A stretch of DNA of 64,000 nt from Rhizobium sp. 9140 (GTDB lineage: Bacteria; Pseudomonadota; Alphaproteobacteria; Rhizobiales; Rhizobiaceae): the NCBI RefSeq assembly GCF_900067135.1, contig NZ_FJUR01000001.1, positions 2,917,501 through 2,981,500 of the forward strand. Reading direction: 5' to 3'. The notes beneath the pieces were generated by a model, which was given only the letters and a program-made list of their open reading frames with translations, had not been told where the DNA came from and did no database searches. Positions within the stretch are counted from its first letter, which is position 1. Every line of letters starts with the position of its first letter. Shown here piece after piece: positions 18,286 to 26,690 of this stretch. A program made the translations under genes and the position numbers.

Positions 18286-19617
18286 ATGCACGCGATACCC
18301 GAACCGATGGCACCCCAGGCGAAGCTGCCCTTCTACCGACATCTCTATTTCCAGGTCCTCACCGCGATCATCGCGGGTATCCTGCTGGGTCACTTCTACC
18401 CGCAGCTCGGAACCCAGCTGAAGCCGCTCGGCGATGCCTTCATCAAGCTGGTGAAAATGATCATCGCGCCGGTCATCTTCCTCACCGTCACCACCGGCAT
18501 CGCCGGCATGTCGGACCTCAAGAAGGTCGGCCGCGTCGCCGGCAAGGCGATGCTGTACTTCCTGACGTTCTCGACGCTGGCGCTTGCTGTCGGCCTCGTT
18601 GTCGCCAACCTCGTACAGCCGGGCGCGGGCATGCACATCAGCGCGGCTTCGCTCGATGCGACGGCTGTAGAGACGTATACGACGAAGGCGCATGAGGCGA
18701 GCATCGTCGGCTTCCTGATGAACATCATCCCGCAGACCATCGTCGGCGCCTTTGCCGATGGCGACATCCTGCAGGTCCTGTTCTTCTCCGTGCTGTTCGG
18801 TGTGGCGCTCGGCATGGTCGGCGACAAGGGCCGTCCCGTCACGGACTTCCTGAATGCCGTGACCGCCCCCATGTTCCGCCTCGTGGCCATCCTCATGAAG
18901 GCCGCACCGATCGGTGCCTTCGGGGCCATGGCCTTCACCATCGGCAAGTACGGCATCGGCTCGATCGCCAACCTTGCCTTCCTCATCGGCACCTTCTACC
19001 TGACGGCCGCGATCTTCGTCTTCGGCATCCTAGGCGCTGTCGCCCGCTATAACGGCTTCTCGATCCTGGCGCTCATTCGCTACCTCAAGGAAGAGCTTCT
19101 GCTCGTCCTCGGCACCTCGTCTTCGGAAGCAGCGCTTCCCGGCCTGATGGCAAAGATGGAGCGTGCTGGCTGCAAGCGCTCGGTCGTCGGCCTCGTCATC
19201 CCCACCGGTTACTCGTTCAACCTCGACGGTACGAACATTTACATGACGCTTGCCGCCCTGTTCATCGCCCAGGCGACCGATACGCCGCTCGGCTACGGTG
19301 ACCAGATTCTCCTGCTGCTCGTCGCCATGCTATCGTCCAAGGGTGCGGCGGGCATCACCGGCGCCGGCTTCATCACGCTCGCCGCAACACTCTCGGTCGT
19401 TCCCTCGGTTCCGGTCGCCGGCATGGCGCTGATCCTCGGCATCGACCGCTTCATGTCGGAGTGCCGCGCGCTCACCAACTTCATCGGCAACGCGGTCGCA
19501 ACCGTCGTCGTCGCCCGTTGGGAAAACGAACTGGACAAGGACCAGCTCGCCGCAGCTCTCGCCGGCAACGCCCCGCCGCTGGTCGAACCGGTGCCTGCCC
19601 TTCAGGCTGCGGAATAA
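18286..19617 (+). CDS. dctA: C4-dicarboxylate transport protein DctA
   Basis: 443-residue inner-membrane symporter (DAACS family) importing succinate, fumarate and malate with protons; the main carbon route of nitrogen-fixing rhizobia. The whole length aligns by eye with rhizobial DctA, including PLYRHLYVQVL-like N-terminus, the serine-rich loop [40 protein letters not shown] and the re-entrant hairpin [26 protein letters not shown] at 18272-18279 fixes the ATG at 18286, although a TTG nine codons earlier keeps the frame open. Confidence 0.97.
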   Translation: MHAIPEPMAPQAKLPFYRHLYFQVLTAIIAGILLGHFYPQLGTQLKPLGDAFIKLVKMIIAPVIFLTVTTGIAGMSDLKKVGRVAGKAMLYFLTFSTLALAVGLVVANLVQPGAGMHISAASLDATAVETYTTKAHEASIVGFLMNIIPQTIVGAFADGDILQVLFFSVLFGVALGMVGDKGRPVTDFLNAVTAPMFRLVAILMKAAPIGAFGAMAFTIGKYGIGSIANLAFLIGTFYLTAAIFVFGILGAVARYNGFSILALIRYLKEELLLVLGTSSSEAALPGLMAKMERAGCKRSVVGLVIPTGYSFNLDGTNIYMTLAALFIAQATDTPLGYGDQILLLLVAMLSSKGAAGITGAGFITLAATLSVVPSVPVAGMALILGIDRFMSECRALTNFIGNAVATVVVARWENELDKDQLAAALAGNAPPLVEPVPALQAAE

Positions 19618-19696
19618 CCTTCGAATTGCACCGGATGCCTCTCGGCTTCGGTGCCACCCTCCCCCGGCATCGCCCGTGGGGTGCCTCCCAAGGCCG

Positions 19697-19722
19697 AGAC
19701 CCCCGCCACAAGCGGGGGTTTC
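19697..19722 (+). terminator. Probable terminator after dctA
   Basis: ACCCCCGC (19699-19706) and GCGGGGGT (19712-19719) form an 8-bp stem with a 5-base loop, followed by TT. About 80 bases after the dctA stop. Confidence 0.65.
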
Positions 19723-19793
19723 CATTTGCCCGGTCAAAGCATTTCGCCCCCCGGATCAGCCAAGACCCGCCTCCGTCGAATGCTCAAAACGCG

Positions 19794-19821
19794 AAACGCC
19801 CGCGACAAGGCGCGGGCGTTT
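19794..19821 (-). terminator. Terminator of the DUF1127 gene
   Basis: AAACGCCCGCG (19794-19804) and CGCGGGCGTTT (19811-19821) give a perfect 11-bp stem with a 6-base loop, 47 bases after the stop of the leftward DUF1127 gene. Confidence 0.75.
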
Positions 19822-19867
19822 GGTGGGGCCGTCCGGCGGGCGCCGGCGGCAGGCATTCAATGTCGGA

Positions 19868-20014
19868 TCAGAGAGCGGCGGCCGAACGGGCGACGGTGCG
19901 GATATCGCTGCGGGCAATGCCGAGATCGTTGAGTTCGCGGGTCGTCATGCGGCCGAGTTCGTTAACCGTCTGACGGTACTTGCGCCACGTGCTGAAAGAG
20001 CGTGCTACGTTCAT
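19868..20014 (-). CDS. DUF1127 domain-containing small protein
   Basis: 48-residue basic protein with the DUF1127 signature (FSTWRKYRQTVNELGRMTTRELNDLGIARSDI), full length for the family. Proteins of this type are frequent and paralogous in rhizobia; in Agrobacterium small DUF1127 proteins have been linked to growth and phosphate/carbon physiology, and arginine-rich forms may bind RNA. The frame extends 14 codons upstream, but the ATG at 20012-20014 with GGAAAGGGA ahead gives the family N-terminus. A perfect inverted repeat sits in its leader. Confidence 0.85.
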   Translation of the reverse strand: MNVARSFSTWRKYRQTVNELGRMTTRELNDLGIARSDIRTVARSAAAL

Positions 20015-20049
20015 GATATTCCCTTTCCAAGGTCTTCGAGGGGCCTTTC

Positions 20050-20069
20050 GAAACACCGTCTGGTGTTTC
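20050..20069. promoter_or_regulatory. Perfect inverted repeat in the DUF1127 leader
   Basis: GAAACACC (20050-20057) and GGTGTTTC (20062-20069) around GTCT form an 8-bp stem 36 bases before the DUF1127 start. It could be an operator or an RNA hairpin that controls the mRNA; nothing in the sequence tells which. Confidence 0.45.
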
Positions 20070-20284
20070 CGAGTGCCAGACCCCGTTGCTGTTCGATGAC
20101 CGTTTTATACGCCTCCACACCGCCACCAACCAGCGCAAAGCCCTCAGGCCACCCATGCGCCAGCCGCACGGCTTTCCCGCATTCAATCGGTTCGCTCCCT
20201 TAGCAACACATGGCGGCAACATATGAAAAGCCGACCGCCCCTTTCGGAACGACCGGCTCGTCATATCGCGCTATCGCTGATAGC

Positions 20285-20842
20285 TTACATCTTCGGCAGA
20301 AGAACCTTGTCGATGACGTGGATGACGCCGTTCGACTGCTTTACGTCGGCAATGGTGACATTCGCCACGCCGCCGGTTTCGTCGGTGAGCGTAATCTTGC
20401 CGCCCATTTCCTTGGCCTTCAGCACGCAGCCGCCGACGGTCTTCACGTCATGTTCGCCGCCGTCGTCCTTGATCATCTTGGCGATTGCCGTGGACATCGC
20501 ATCGGCAGCAACCACGTGGCAGGTCAAAACCTTGGTCAGCTGGGCCTTGTTCTCGGGCTTCAGGAGCGTCTCAACCGTACCCTTCGGCAACGCTTCGAAA
20601 GCTTCGTTGGTGGGGGCGAAGACCGTGAAAGGACCCTTGCCCTGCAGGGTCTCGACCAGACCGGCCGCCTTGACAGCGGCGACGAGCGTGGTGTGGTCCT
20701 TGGAGTTGACGGCATTTTCAACGATGTTCTTGTCTTCGAACATGGCGGCGCCGCCGACCTTCGGGTTGGCAGCATAAGCGGAAACGGCGGTGGCGGAAAC
20801 GAGTGTCGCAAGGGCGATGGTACGGAGTGCGGACGTCAACAT
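20285..20842 (-). CDS. Fasciclin (FAS1) domain secreted protein, Nex18-like
   Basis: 185-residue exported protein: Sec signal peptide (cleavage near Ala24, SAYA/ANP) and one FAS1 domain with the H1 box TVFAPTNEAFEALP and H2 box GVIHVIDKVLLP. FAS1 proteins act in adhesion at the cell surface; the rhizobial relative Nex18 was found as a nodule-expressed gene in S. meliloti. Two cysteines (CHVVAADA and GGCVLKAK) could pair in the periplasm. It lies 161 bases after an ECF sigma/anti-sigma operon on the same strand and is a likely target of that sigma factor. Confidence 0.9.
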   Translation of the reverse strand: MLTSALRTIALATLVSATAVSAYAANPKVGGAAMFEDKNIVENAVNSKDHTTLVAAVKAAGLVETLQGKGPFTVFAPTNEAFEALPKGTVETLLKPENKAQLTKVLTCHVVAADAMSTAIAKMIKDDGGEHDVKTVGGCVLKAKEMGGKITLTDETGGVANVTIADVKQSNGVIHVIDKVLLPKM

Positions 20843-21003
20843 GGATGGTTCCTCTTCCTGTTCGGTTCTCGGCCCGGCGCGGTCGCGCCTTTCGGGGCGT
20901 CACGTCTCGGGTGACAGACAAGAGACGAGCCGGCCGCAGAAAGAGTTTCGGCCGGAGAGAGCCCCGGCCGAATAAACATTAAGATGTGTTAAGAAAATTC
21001 CGG

Positions 21004-21723
21004 TCAGGGATGGCGCGCCTGCCCGGCCGCGATCACAGGCCCGGTCGGCAGGCCGGTCGGCGACCCGCCGGGCGGCTCGACGCTGACGGCAAGCGTCATA
21101 CCATCGCCAAGGTTCGCCCGCAGCGCTGCGGGAACCTCAATCACGCCGCGGCCGTCCTGCGGCAGGACACCGAGCGGCACGGGGGCGGCATCGCCGCCCG
21201 GAACCATCCACAGCTGCAGAGAGCGTGGCTGCGCCGCATCGGCGGCAACCGGCGTCACGGCGATCCGTCCGCTCGCAGCATCGTAGGAGGCGAGCAGTGC
21301 CAGAGGCGACCCCTCGCCCGTCATGGACGCAACAAGCGGGGCCGGCGGCGTCGCAGATCCGAGCAGTCCTTGCTGGACGGCAACCATAGCGAGGACCGCC
21401 GCCAACGAGGCGAAGGCGATGCCGCGCCAGAGCGCCAGGGAATGCCACCATCCGCCACGTGAGGCGCCGGCTGCAACGGGAGTGCCGAACAAGCGCGCTT
21501 CGATCTTCGGATAGACGGTGCGCGCCGGCGTTTCCTCGCCAGCCGGCTCCAGCGGGCTCAGACGGTCTTCCCACTGGGCGACAAGCAGGGCGAACGCCGG
21601 TTCGCGCTCGATCCGGGCTTCCAGCCGCTTTCGGTCGGCGAAGGACAGCACGCCCACGGCATACTCGGCGGCAAGCACCTCGTCGCGGGAGCGGTCTCTG
21701 TCGCTGTCATCCAACTCGGTCAT
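21004..21723 (-). CDS. Anti-sigma factor, RskA-type
   Basis: 239-residue single-pass membrane protein. Cytoplasmic N-terminal anti-sigma domain (about 1-95) that lacks the zinc HxxxCxxC motif, a membrane helix at about 106-128 (IAFASLAAVLAMVAVQQGLLG), and a periplasmic RskA-type domain (about 135-235, SLQLWMVPGGDAAPVPLGVLP). It should hold the ECF sigma factor inactive and release it by regulated proteolysis. The start ATG at 21721-21723 overlaps the sigma stop by four bases. A GTG four codons upstream is possible but less likely. Confidence 0.9.
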   Translation of the reverse strand: MTELDDSDRDRSRDEVLAAEYAVGVLSFADRKRLEARIEREPAFALLVAQWEDRLSPLEPAGEETPARTVYPKIEARLFGTPVAAGASRGGWWHSLALWRGIAFASLAAVLAMVAVQQGLLGSATPPAPLVASMTGEGSPLALLASYDAASGRIAVTPVAADAAQPRSLQLWMVPGGDAAPVPLGVLPQDGRGVIEVPAALRANLGDGMTLAVSVEPPGGSPTGLPTGPVIAAGQARHP

Positions 21724-22262
21724 CGCTCCAGGCACTCTTTCAGTTTCAGGAGGCTGCGGCGCAGCCAGGTTCGCATCGTATTGAGCGGCACGCTATAGCG
21801 CTCCGCCAGTTCCTGGTAACTCAATCCCTCGACATAGGCGTTCCGGACGGCATCCGCCCGCTCCGGGGGAAGTTCGCCCATGCACCGGTCGATCCGCCGC
21901 CCCTCGCCGAGGCCGATCGAGACGGCCTCCGGATCAGGGCTGCCATCAGCGATCTCGAGCCCCTCGTCACCGATCGTGTCGGCTGCCGGCCGGCGTGCCC
22001 GGATCATGTCGATTGCCTGGTTGCGCGCGATCGCCGCCAGCCAGCCGTTCGGATTTACGCCCGTCGCCGCATACCGGTCGGCACGCTGCCAGATTTTGAC
22101 GAAGACATCCTGAAGAGCATCTTCTGCATCCGCCCGATCCTTGAGGATACGCAGGCAGATGGCAAAGAGTTTCGGGGAGACAGCGGAATAAAGCGACGCC
22201 AGCGCTGCACGATCGCCCATGGCGACCTTTGAAATCAGTCCGGCGATGTCAAGACTGGGCAC
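21720..22262 (-). CDS. ECF RNA polymerase sigma factor, SigK/ECF19-like
   Basis: 180-residue sigma factor with region 2 (about 20-90; AICLRILKDRADAEDALQDVFVKIWQRA) and region 4 (about 122-175; LPPERADAVRNAYVEGLSYQELAERYSVPLNTMRTWLRRSL). Start is GTG at 22260-22262 with AAGGCGG ahead; the next ATG would remove conserved N-terminal sequence. Cotranscribed with its RskA-type anti-sigma. The trio with a fasciclin gene resembles mycobacterial sigK-rskA and mpt70/mpt83, so control of cell-surface FAS1 protein is the best guess. Confidence 0.9.
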   Translation of the reverse strand: MPSLDIAGLISKVAMGDRAALASLYSAVSPKLFAICLRILKDRADAEDALQDVFVKIWQRADRYAATGVNPNGWLAAIARNQAIDMIRARRPAADTIGDEGLEIADGSPDPEAVSIGLGEGRRIDRCMGELPPERADAVRNAYVEGLSYQELAERYSVPLNTMRTWLRRSLLKLKECLER

Positions 22263-22457
22263 GAAGCCGCCTTTCTCACGGGAGACGCGGCCTTGGTGGC
22301 CAAGACGCCTTCGAACAACGAGCCGCCGTCAGGCCGCTCCTCCACACTGCAGCGCTAGATATAGCGCTTTATTTCACTGTCCAGTGACGTAAGCGAGCAT
22401 TTCCAGCCCAGGATCGCACTGGGCGCCATTGCCGTCAAAACGGCGATAAAACGACCG

Positions 22458-23066
22458 CTACGCATCGCTCGGTTGCGGCTTGAAGGTTGCAACACGGTAG
22501 CCGTAGAAAAGAACGATCAGCACGAAGATGCCGGTGGAGACCGGATCGACATAGGTCGAAACGACATCATAAGCCTGACCGAGCAGATAGCCCGCGAGCG
22601 CCAGCCCGGAGGTCCAGGCGACGGTTCCGATGAGCGAGAAGATGGTGAAGGTGGAGAGCGGCATACGGGCAATGCCGGCGGGCACCGAGATCAACGTGCG
22701 AATCGTCGGGATGAGCCGTCCGACAAGGATGGCGGTTGCCCCCTTCTCGCGAAACCGCCGGCTTGCCGCGTCTACGTCCGCTTCTGTCAGCGTCAGCCAG
22801 CGCCCATGCCTTGCTGCCAGCCGCTTCATCCGCGCTTCGCCGAGCTTCCGCCCGGCATAATACCACGGCATGACCCCGAGCAGCGATCCGATGCTGCCGG
22901 CAACGATGACGGTCACGATCGACATATCGCCCTGCGAGGCACGATAGCCGGCGAGCGGCATGATGAGTTCCGACGGGATCGGCGGGAAAATGTGTTCCAG
23001 GAACATGAGAAGCGCGATGCCCCAGGGGCCGAACATCTGCATCAGGCTTTCAACGATATTTTCCAT
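22458..23066 (-). CDS. DedA family membrane protein
   Basis: 202-residue inner-membrane protein of the DedA/VTT superfamily, likely a lipid scramblase or flippase needed for envelope homeostasis. Contains the acidic N-terminal EHIFPPIPSELIMPLAG and the key F/V-GRxxPxxR motif (VGRLIPTIRTLISVPAG), then a C-terminal membrane helix. Single gene. The particular lipid and physiological role cannot be told. Confidence 0.9.
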   Translation of the reverse strand: MENIVESLMQMFGPWGIALLMFLEHIFPPIPSELIMPLAGYRASQGDMSIVTVIVAGSIGSLLGVMPWYYAGRKLGEARMKRLAARHGRWLTLTEADVDAASRRFREKGATAILVGRLIPTIRTLISVPAGIARMPLSTFTIFSLIGTVAWTSGLALAGYLLGQAYDVVSTYVDPVSTGIFVLIVLFYGYRVATFKPQPSDA

Positions 23067-23132
23067 GGGTCCTCGAACAGGGGTATTGTTCCGGCCCCAA
23101 TGTGATGTTGCTGCGGTGCGAAAGGAAGAGGC

Positions 23133-23891
23133 TTACCGCACGAGTGTGATCACGTAATCGGCAATAAGTTTGATCGACAGTATCATCAACGTGAACTGCA
23201 CGATCTGGAAGAACAGGCCATCGGGGATGACGAGCGTGAGCCGACGGCCCGCAATCGTGCCGAAGACAGCGGCCGGCGCCAGCCAGAGGACCAACGAGGT
23301 GTCGTAGTTGGAGAACTGCTGCAACTGCCAGTACGGAAAGATTTTTGCGACATTGACGATGGCGAAAAGGATGGTGGACGTCCCGGCAAATGTCATTTTC
23401 TCCAACCGCTGCGGCAGCACATACATCTGGTAGGGCGGCGCGCCGGAATGGGACACGAAGCTCGTCAGTCCCGTCAGCGTTCCCCAGAAGAGACCGCCTC
23501 GAACATCGGCCTCACGAGCGGCCTTCCGGTAGCGCGCGCCGAACCAGATGTTGAGGCAGAAGAGCACACCGACGAGCCCGACGAGCGCGCCGATGACCAC
23601 GGCCGAGAGATGGGCGCTGAACATCCAGCCAAGAAACACGCCAAAGAGCGCCGCAGGCGTCAGGATGACCAGGTTCCGGCGCGAGAAGTCCTTGCGGTAG
23701 AGATAGAGCCCGACCATGTCGCTCGCGACATAGATCGGCAACAGCAGCGCCGCCGCCGTCACGGGCGAGATGACGAGCGCCAGCAGCGGCACGGAAATGG
23801 TGCCGACCATCGGCAGCCCACCCTTGGACAGACCGACCAGAAAGGCGGCGACGACGGCGATGGCGACCACCAGCGGCGTGTGTTCGATCAT
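23133..23891 (-). CDS. Sulfite exporter TauE/SafE family protein
   Basis: 252-residue membrane protein with eight predicted segments, filling the TauE/SafE fold. Characteristic words are GLSKGGLPMVGTISVPLLAL near the N-terminus and FVSHSGAPPYQMYVLPQRL in the second repeat. Members export sulfite, sulfoacetate or other organic anions. Not in an obvious operon: DedA lies 66 bases downstream on the same strand. Given the sulfonate genes 8 kb away a sulfur-related anion is possible but not shown. Confidence 0.88.
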   Translation of the reverse strand: MIEHTPLVVAIAVVAAFLVGLSKGGLPMVGTISVPLLALVISPVTAAALLLPIYVASDMVGLYLYRKDFSRRNLVILTPAALFGVFLGWMFSAHLSAVVIGALVGLVGVLFCLNIWFGARYRKAAREADVRGGLFWGTLTGLTSFVSHSGAPPYQMYVLPQRLEKMTFAGTSTILFAIVNVAKIFPYWQLQQFSNYDTSLVLWLAPAAVFGTIAGRRLTLVIPDGLFFQIVQFTLMILSIKLIADYVITLVR

Positions 23892-23966
23892 GGAATTGCC
23901 GGCGCGGACGCCGCCTTAACGCGAGAGGATGCCGCAATCGAGGCTCCTCCGGAGACCGCGGCGTGT

Positions 23967-23991
23967 CCGCCGATCTCTTCAGGATCGGCGG
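23967..23991 (-). terminator. Stem-loop downstream of the aldehyde dehydrogenase gene
   Basis: CCGCCGATC (23967-23975) and GATCGGCGG (23983-23991), a perfect 9-bp stem with a 7-base loop, 53 bases after the stop. No T-run follows, so it may act as an mRNA 3' end rather than as a classical terminator. Confidence 0.45.
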
Positions 23992-24044
23992 CACGTCGTC
24001 AAGTCCAAAGCTGCCCGGTGGGCCGTCCGAGGAAGCGTCGAAAC

Positions 24045-25571
24045 TTAGCGGACCAGAGCTTCCGGCAGCAGTGCCTGCGGCAGGTCCTGATAGCTGACCG
24101 GACGCAGGAAGCGATAGATCGCCAGCGTGCCGACGGACGTCGTGCGGCCGTCCGACGTTGCCGGATAGGGTCCGCCATGGACCATCGCCGGAGACACCTC
24201 GACGCCGGTGCCGAACCCGTTGACGAGCAGGCGCCCGGCCAGAAGTTCGAGCTTCGGCAGGAGCTTGCGGGCCGCTTCGTGATCCGCTTCGTCGATATGC
24301 AGCGCAGCCGTCAGCTGACCTTCCATCGCGTCGATCACCGCTTCCAGTTCGCCGGCATCGGCGCAACGGATAATGAGACCGGCAGCCCCGAAGACTTCGT
24401 CCTGCAATTCGTGATGCGCGAGGAAGGCCTTGGCGCTCGTCTCGAACAAGGCGGCACGTCCCTGCGTAGCGGTGCCTTCCAGCCCCTGTGCCAGCGTCTT
24501 CACCTCGGCATGGCCCGAAAGGCGGGCAACGCCCGAAAGATAAGCCTTGCAGATGCCGCTGGTCAGCATGGTCTGCGCGGGAATGGCGCTCAGCGCCTCG
24601 CCGGAGGCCGCGATGAAGGCATCGAGTCCAGGCCCGTCGATGGCGAGGATCAGGCCGGGATTGGTGCAGAACTGGCCGGCGCCGAGCGTCAGCGAGCCGG
24701 CAAAGGCCTTGCCGATGGCGGCACCGCGAGTGGCGAGCGCATGTTCGAACAGGATGACCGGGTTGATCGAGCTCATCTCGGCATAGACCGGGATCGGCAT
24801 CGGGCGTTCCGCCGCGATCTTCATCAGCGCCGTACCACCGGCTCGCGAGCCGGTGAAGCCGACGGCGCGGATGCGATAATCAGCCACCAGTGCCTGACCG
24901 ATTGCGCGGTCCTCATCGAACAGCATCGAGAACGTTCCAGCCGGCAGGCTGCAATCTGCAACCGCCTTCTGTACGGCGCGGCCGACGAGCTCCGACGTGC
25001 CCGGATGGGCGGAATGCGCCTTGACGATCACAGGGCAACCGGCGGCAAGCGCCGAGGCCGTATCCCCACCGGCAACCGAAAAGGCCAACGGAAAGTTGGA
25101 GGCGCCGAAAACGGCGACCGGGCCGACGGCGATGTTGCGCAGGCGCAGGTCCGGCTTCGGCGCGGGCTTGCGCTCCGGGTCCGGCGCATCGAAACGCAGG
25201 CTCTGGAATTCGCCGGCCCGCACTTCGGCGGCAAACAGCCGAAGCTGGCCGACCGTCCGGCGCCGCTCGCCTTCCAGTCGTGCGCGCGGCAGGCCGGACT
25301 CGGCCATGGCGCGCTCGATCAGGCTATCGCCGATGTCGAGGATATTCTGGGCGATGGTTTCGAGAAACGCCGCGCGAGCTTCGAGCGCCGTCTCGCGATA
25401 GATGCCGAACGCCTCCCAGGCGAGCGCTGCGGCTTCTTCCACATCGGCAACCGTCGCACCCGAGAAGACCGTGGGCAGCGCCTCACCTGTTGCGGCGTCG
25501 TACCCGGCGATTGCACCGCCCTGCCCGCGCCGCGCCGTTGCACCGATGAGAAGTTCGCCTGTGAGGGTCAT
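24045..25571 (-). CDS. Aldehyde dehydrogenase (NADP+), 2,5-dioxovalerate/ketoglutarate-semialdehyde type
   Basis: 508-residue cytoplasmic dehydrogenase. Catalytic Cys302 in [10 protein letters not shown], general base Glu265 in AEMSSINPV, cofactor loop [17 protein letters not shown] and [12 protein letters not shown]. These words mark the branch that oxidises alpha-ketoglutaric semialdehyde to 2-oxoglutarate, the last step of pentose/uronate (arabinose, glucarate) or hydroxyproline breakdown. No pathway partner genes are adjacent, so which catabolic route it serves is open. Confidence 0.9.
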   Translation of the reverse strand: MTLTGELLIGATARRGQGGAIAGYDAATGEALPTVFSGATVADVEEAAALAWEAFGIYRETALEARAAFLETIAQNILDIGDSLIERAMAESGLPRARLEGERRRTVGQLRLFAAEVRAGEFQSLRFDAPDPERKPAPKPDLRLRNIAVGPVAVFGASNFPLAFSVAGGDTASALAAGCPVIVKAHSAHPGTSELVGRAVQKAVADCSLPAGTFSMLFDEDRAIGQALVADYRIRAVGFTGSRAGGTALMKIAAERPMPIPVYAEMSSINPVILFEHALATRGAAIGKAFAGSLTLGAGQFCTNPGLILAIDGPGLDAFIAASGEALSAIPAQTMLTSGICKAYLSGVARLSGHAEVKTLAQGLEGTATQGRAALFETSAKAFLAHHELQDEVFGAAGLIIRCADAGELEAVIDAMEGQLTAALHIDEADHEAARKLLPKLELLAGRLLVNGFGTGVEVSPAMVHGGPYPATSDGRTTSVGTLAIYRFLRPVSYQDLPQALLPEALVR

Positions 25572-25839
25572 GCTTGTCTCCTTGGTCCTGTCATGAGGCA
25601 GCGTCCGATGCCACCGTTCGCCACGGCGCCTGTCGCACCGCAGCGTGTGGAGGTTTGTATAGGGTGTGGCGCCGGTGATTTAAACCGCAAGAGCCGGATT
25701 ACCACACAGCCCTGCAGAATTTCGACTTTCACCCTAAGCCAGAGACAGCACGTAAAACGAGCATCAGGTTGAAATGTAATTTATACTTGCATCTCGGTCA
25801 GGAGTCTCCCAGAGATAAACGGATGCAAGGGGGACGTGC

Positions 25840-26655
25840 GTGCAGTCCGCAGTTGAAACGTTCATTCGTCGGTGGCAGGGACAGGAAGGTGGGCAGGAGC
25901 GCGCCAACTACGCCCTGTTTCTCACTGAACTCTGCGATCTTCTCGGCCTGCCCCACGCCCAGCCAGCCGCCGCCAGCACCGAGGGCAATGATTACGTCTT
26001 CGAGCGGGTGGTTCGCGAGCCCAACCGCGAAGGCGCACCCACGCGCCGCCGGATCGACCTCTATAAGCGTGATTGCTTCGTGCTGGAGGCCAAGCAAAGC
26101 CGGATCTTCGGCGACAAGAGCCTGCGCGGCACGGCGGGCTCCGCAGAGAACATGCTGGCCTTCCCCGGTATGGAGCCGCAGACCCGCGGCCGGCGCGGAG
26201 CCGGTCGCGCCTGGGACGTGCTGATGCGCAATGCGCGCGCGCAAGCCGAGGATTACGTGCGTCTGCTACCGCCCGATCATGATCCTCCACCTTTCCTCCT
26301 CGTCTGCGACGTCGGCCACTGCATCGAAATCTACGCGAACTTTCGACGCGACGGGAAGGCCTACGACATCTTCCCGGACCGACGCGCCTACCGCATCTAT
26401 CTGGAAGACCTGCGCGACGAGACTGTGCGCAAGCGCCTCGTCGCCATCTGGTCCGATCCGCTGTCTCTTGACCCCGCCCGCCACGCCGCCAAGGTCACCC
26501 GCGAGATCGCCACCCGGATCGCCAAGGTCTCCCAAGCACTGGAGAAGGCGGGCCATCCCACGGAAGACGTCGCGATGTTCCTGATGCGCGTGCTGTTCAC
26601 CATGTTCGCCGAGGACGTGGACCTTCTGCCACGCAACAGTTCAAGGTCCTGCTGA
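25840..26655 (+). CDS. MmeI-like R-M fragment 1: nuclease and connector
   Basis: 271-residue product before the frameshift. GTG start at 25840 with GGGGGA five bases ahead. A PD-(D/E)xK nuclease motif is visible: Asp73 in RRIDLYK and Glu83-Ala-Lys85 in VLEAKQSR, followed by FLLVCDVGHCIEIYANF, the usual closing strand of the nuclease domain in MmeI, and the helical FLMRVLFTMFAEDVDLLP segment. The last four or so residues (SSRSC) are out-of-frame. A free nuclease domain without its recognition part is not expected to cut specifically. Confidence 0.6.
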   Translation: MQSAVETFIRRWQGQEGGQERANYALFLTELCDLLGLPHAQPAAASTEGNDYVFERVVREPNREGAPTRRRIDLYKRDCFVLEAKQSRIFGDKSLRGTAGSAENMLAFPGMEPQTRGRRGAGRAWDVLMRNARAQAEDYVRLLPPDHDPPPFLLVCDVGHCIEIYANFRRDGKAYDIFPDRRAYRIYLEDLRDETVRKRLVAIWSDPLSLDPARHAAKVTREIATRIAKVSQALEKAGHPTEDVAMFLMRVLFTMFAEDVDLLPRNSSRSC

Positions 26656-26690
26656 AGGACTGTGCCGATCGGCTGGAAATCTTTCCCGGC

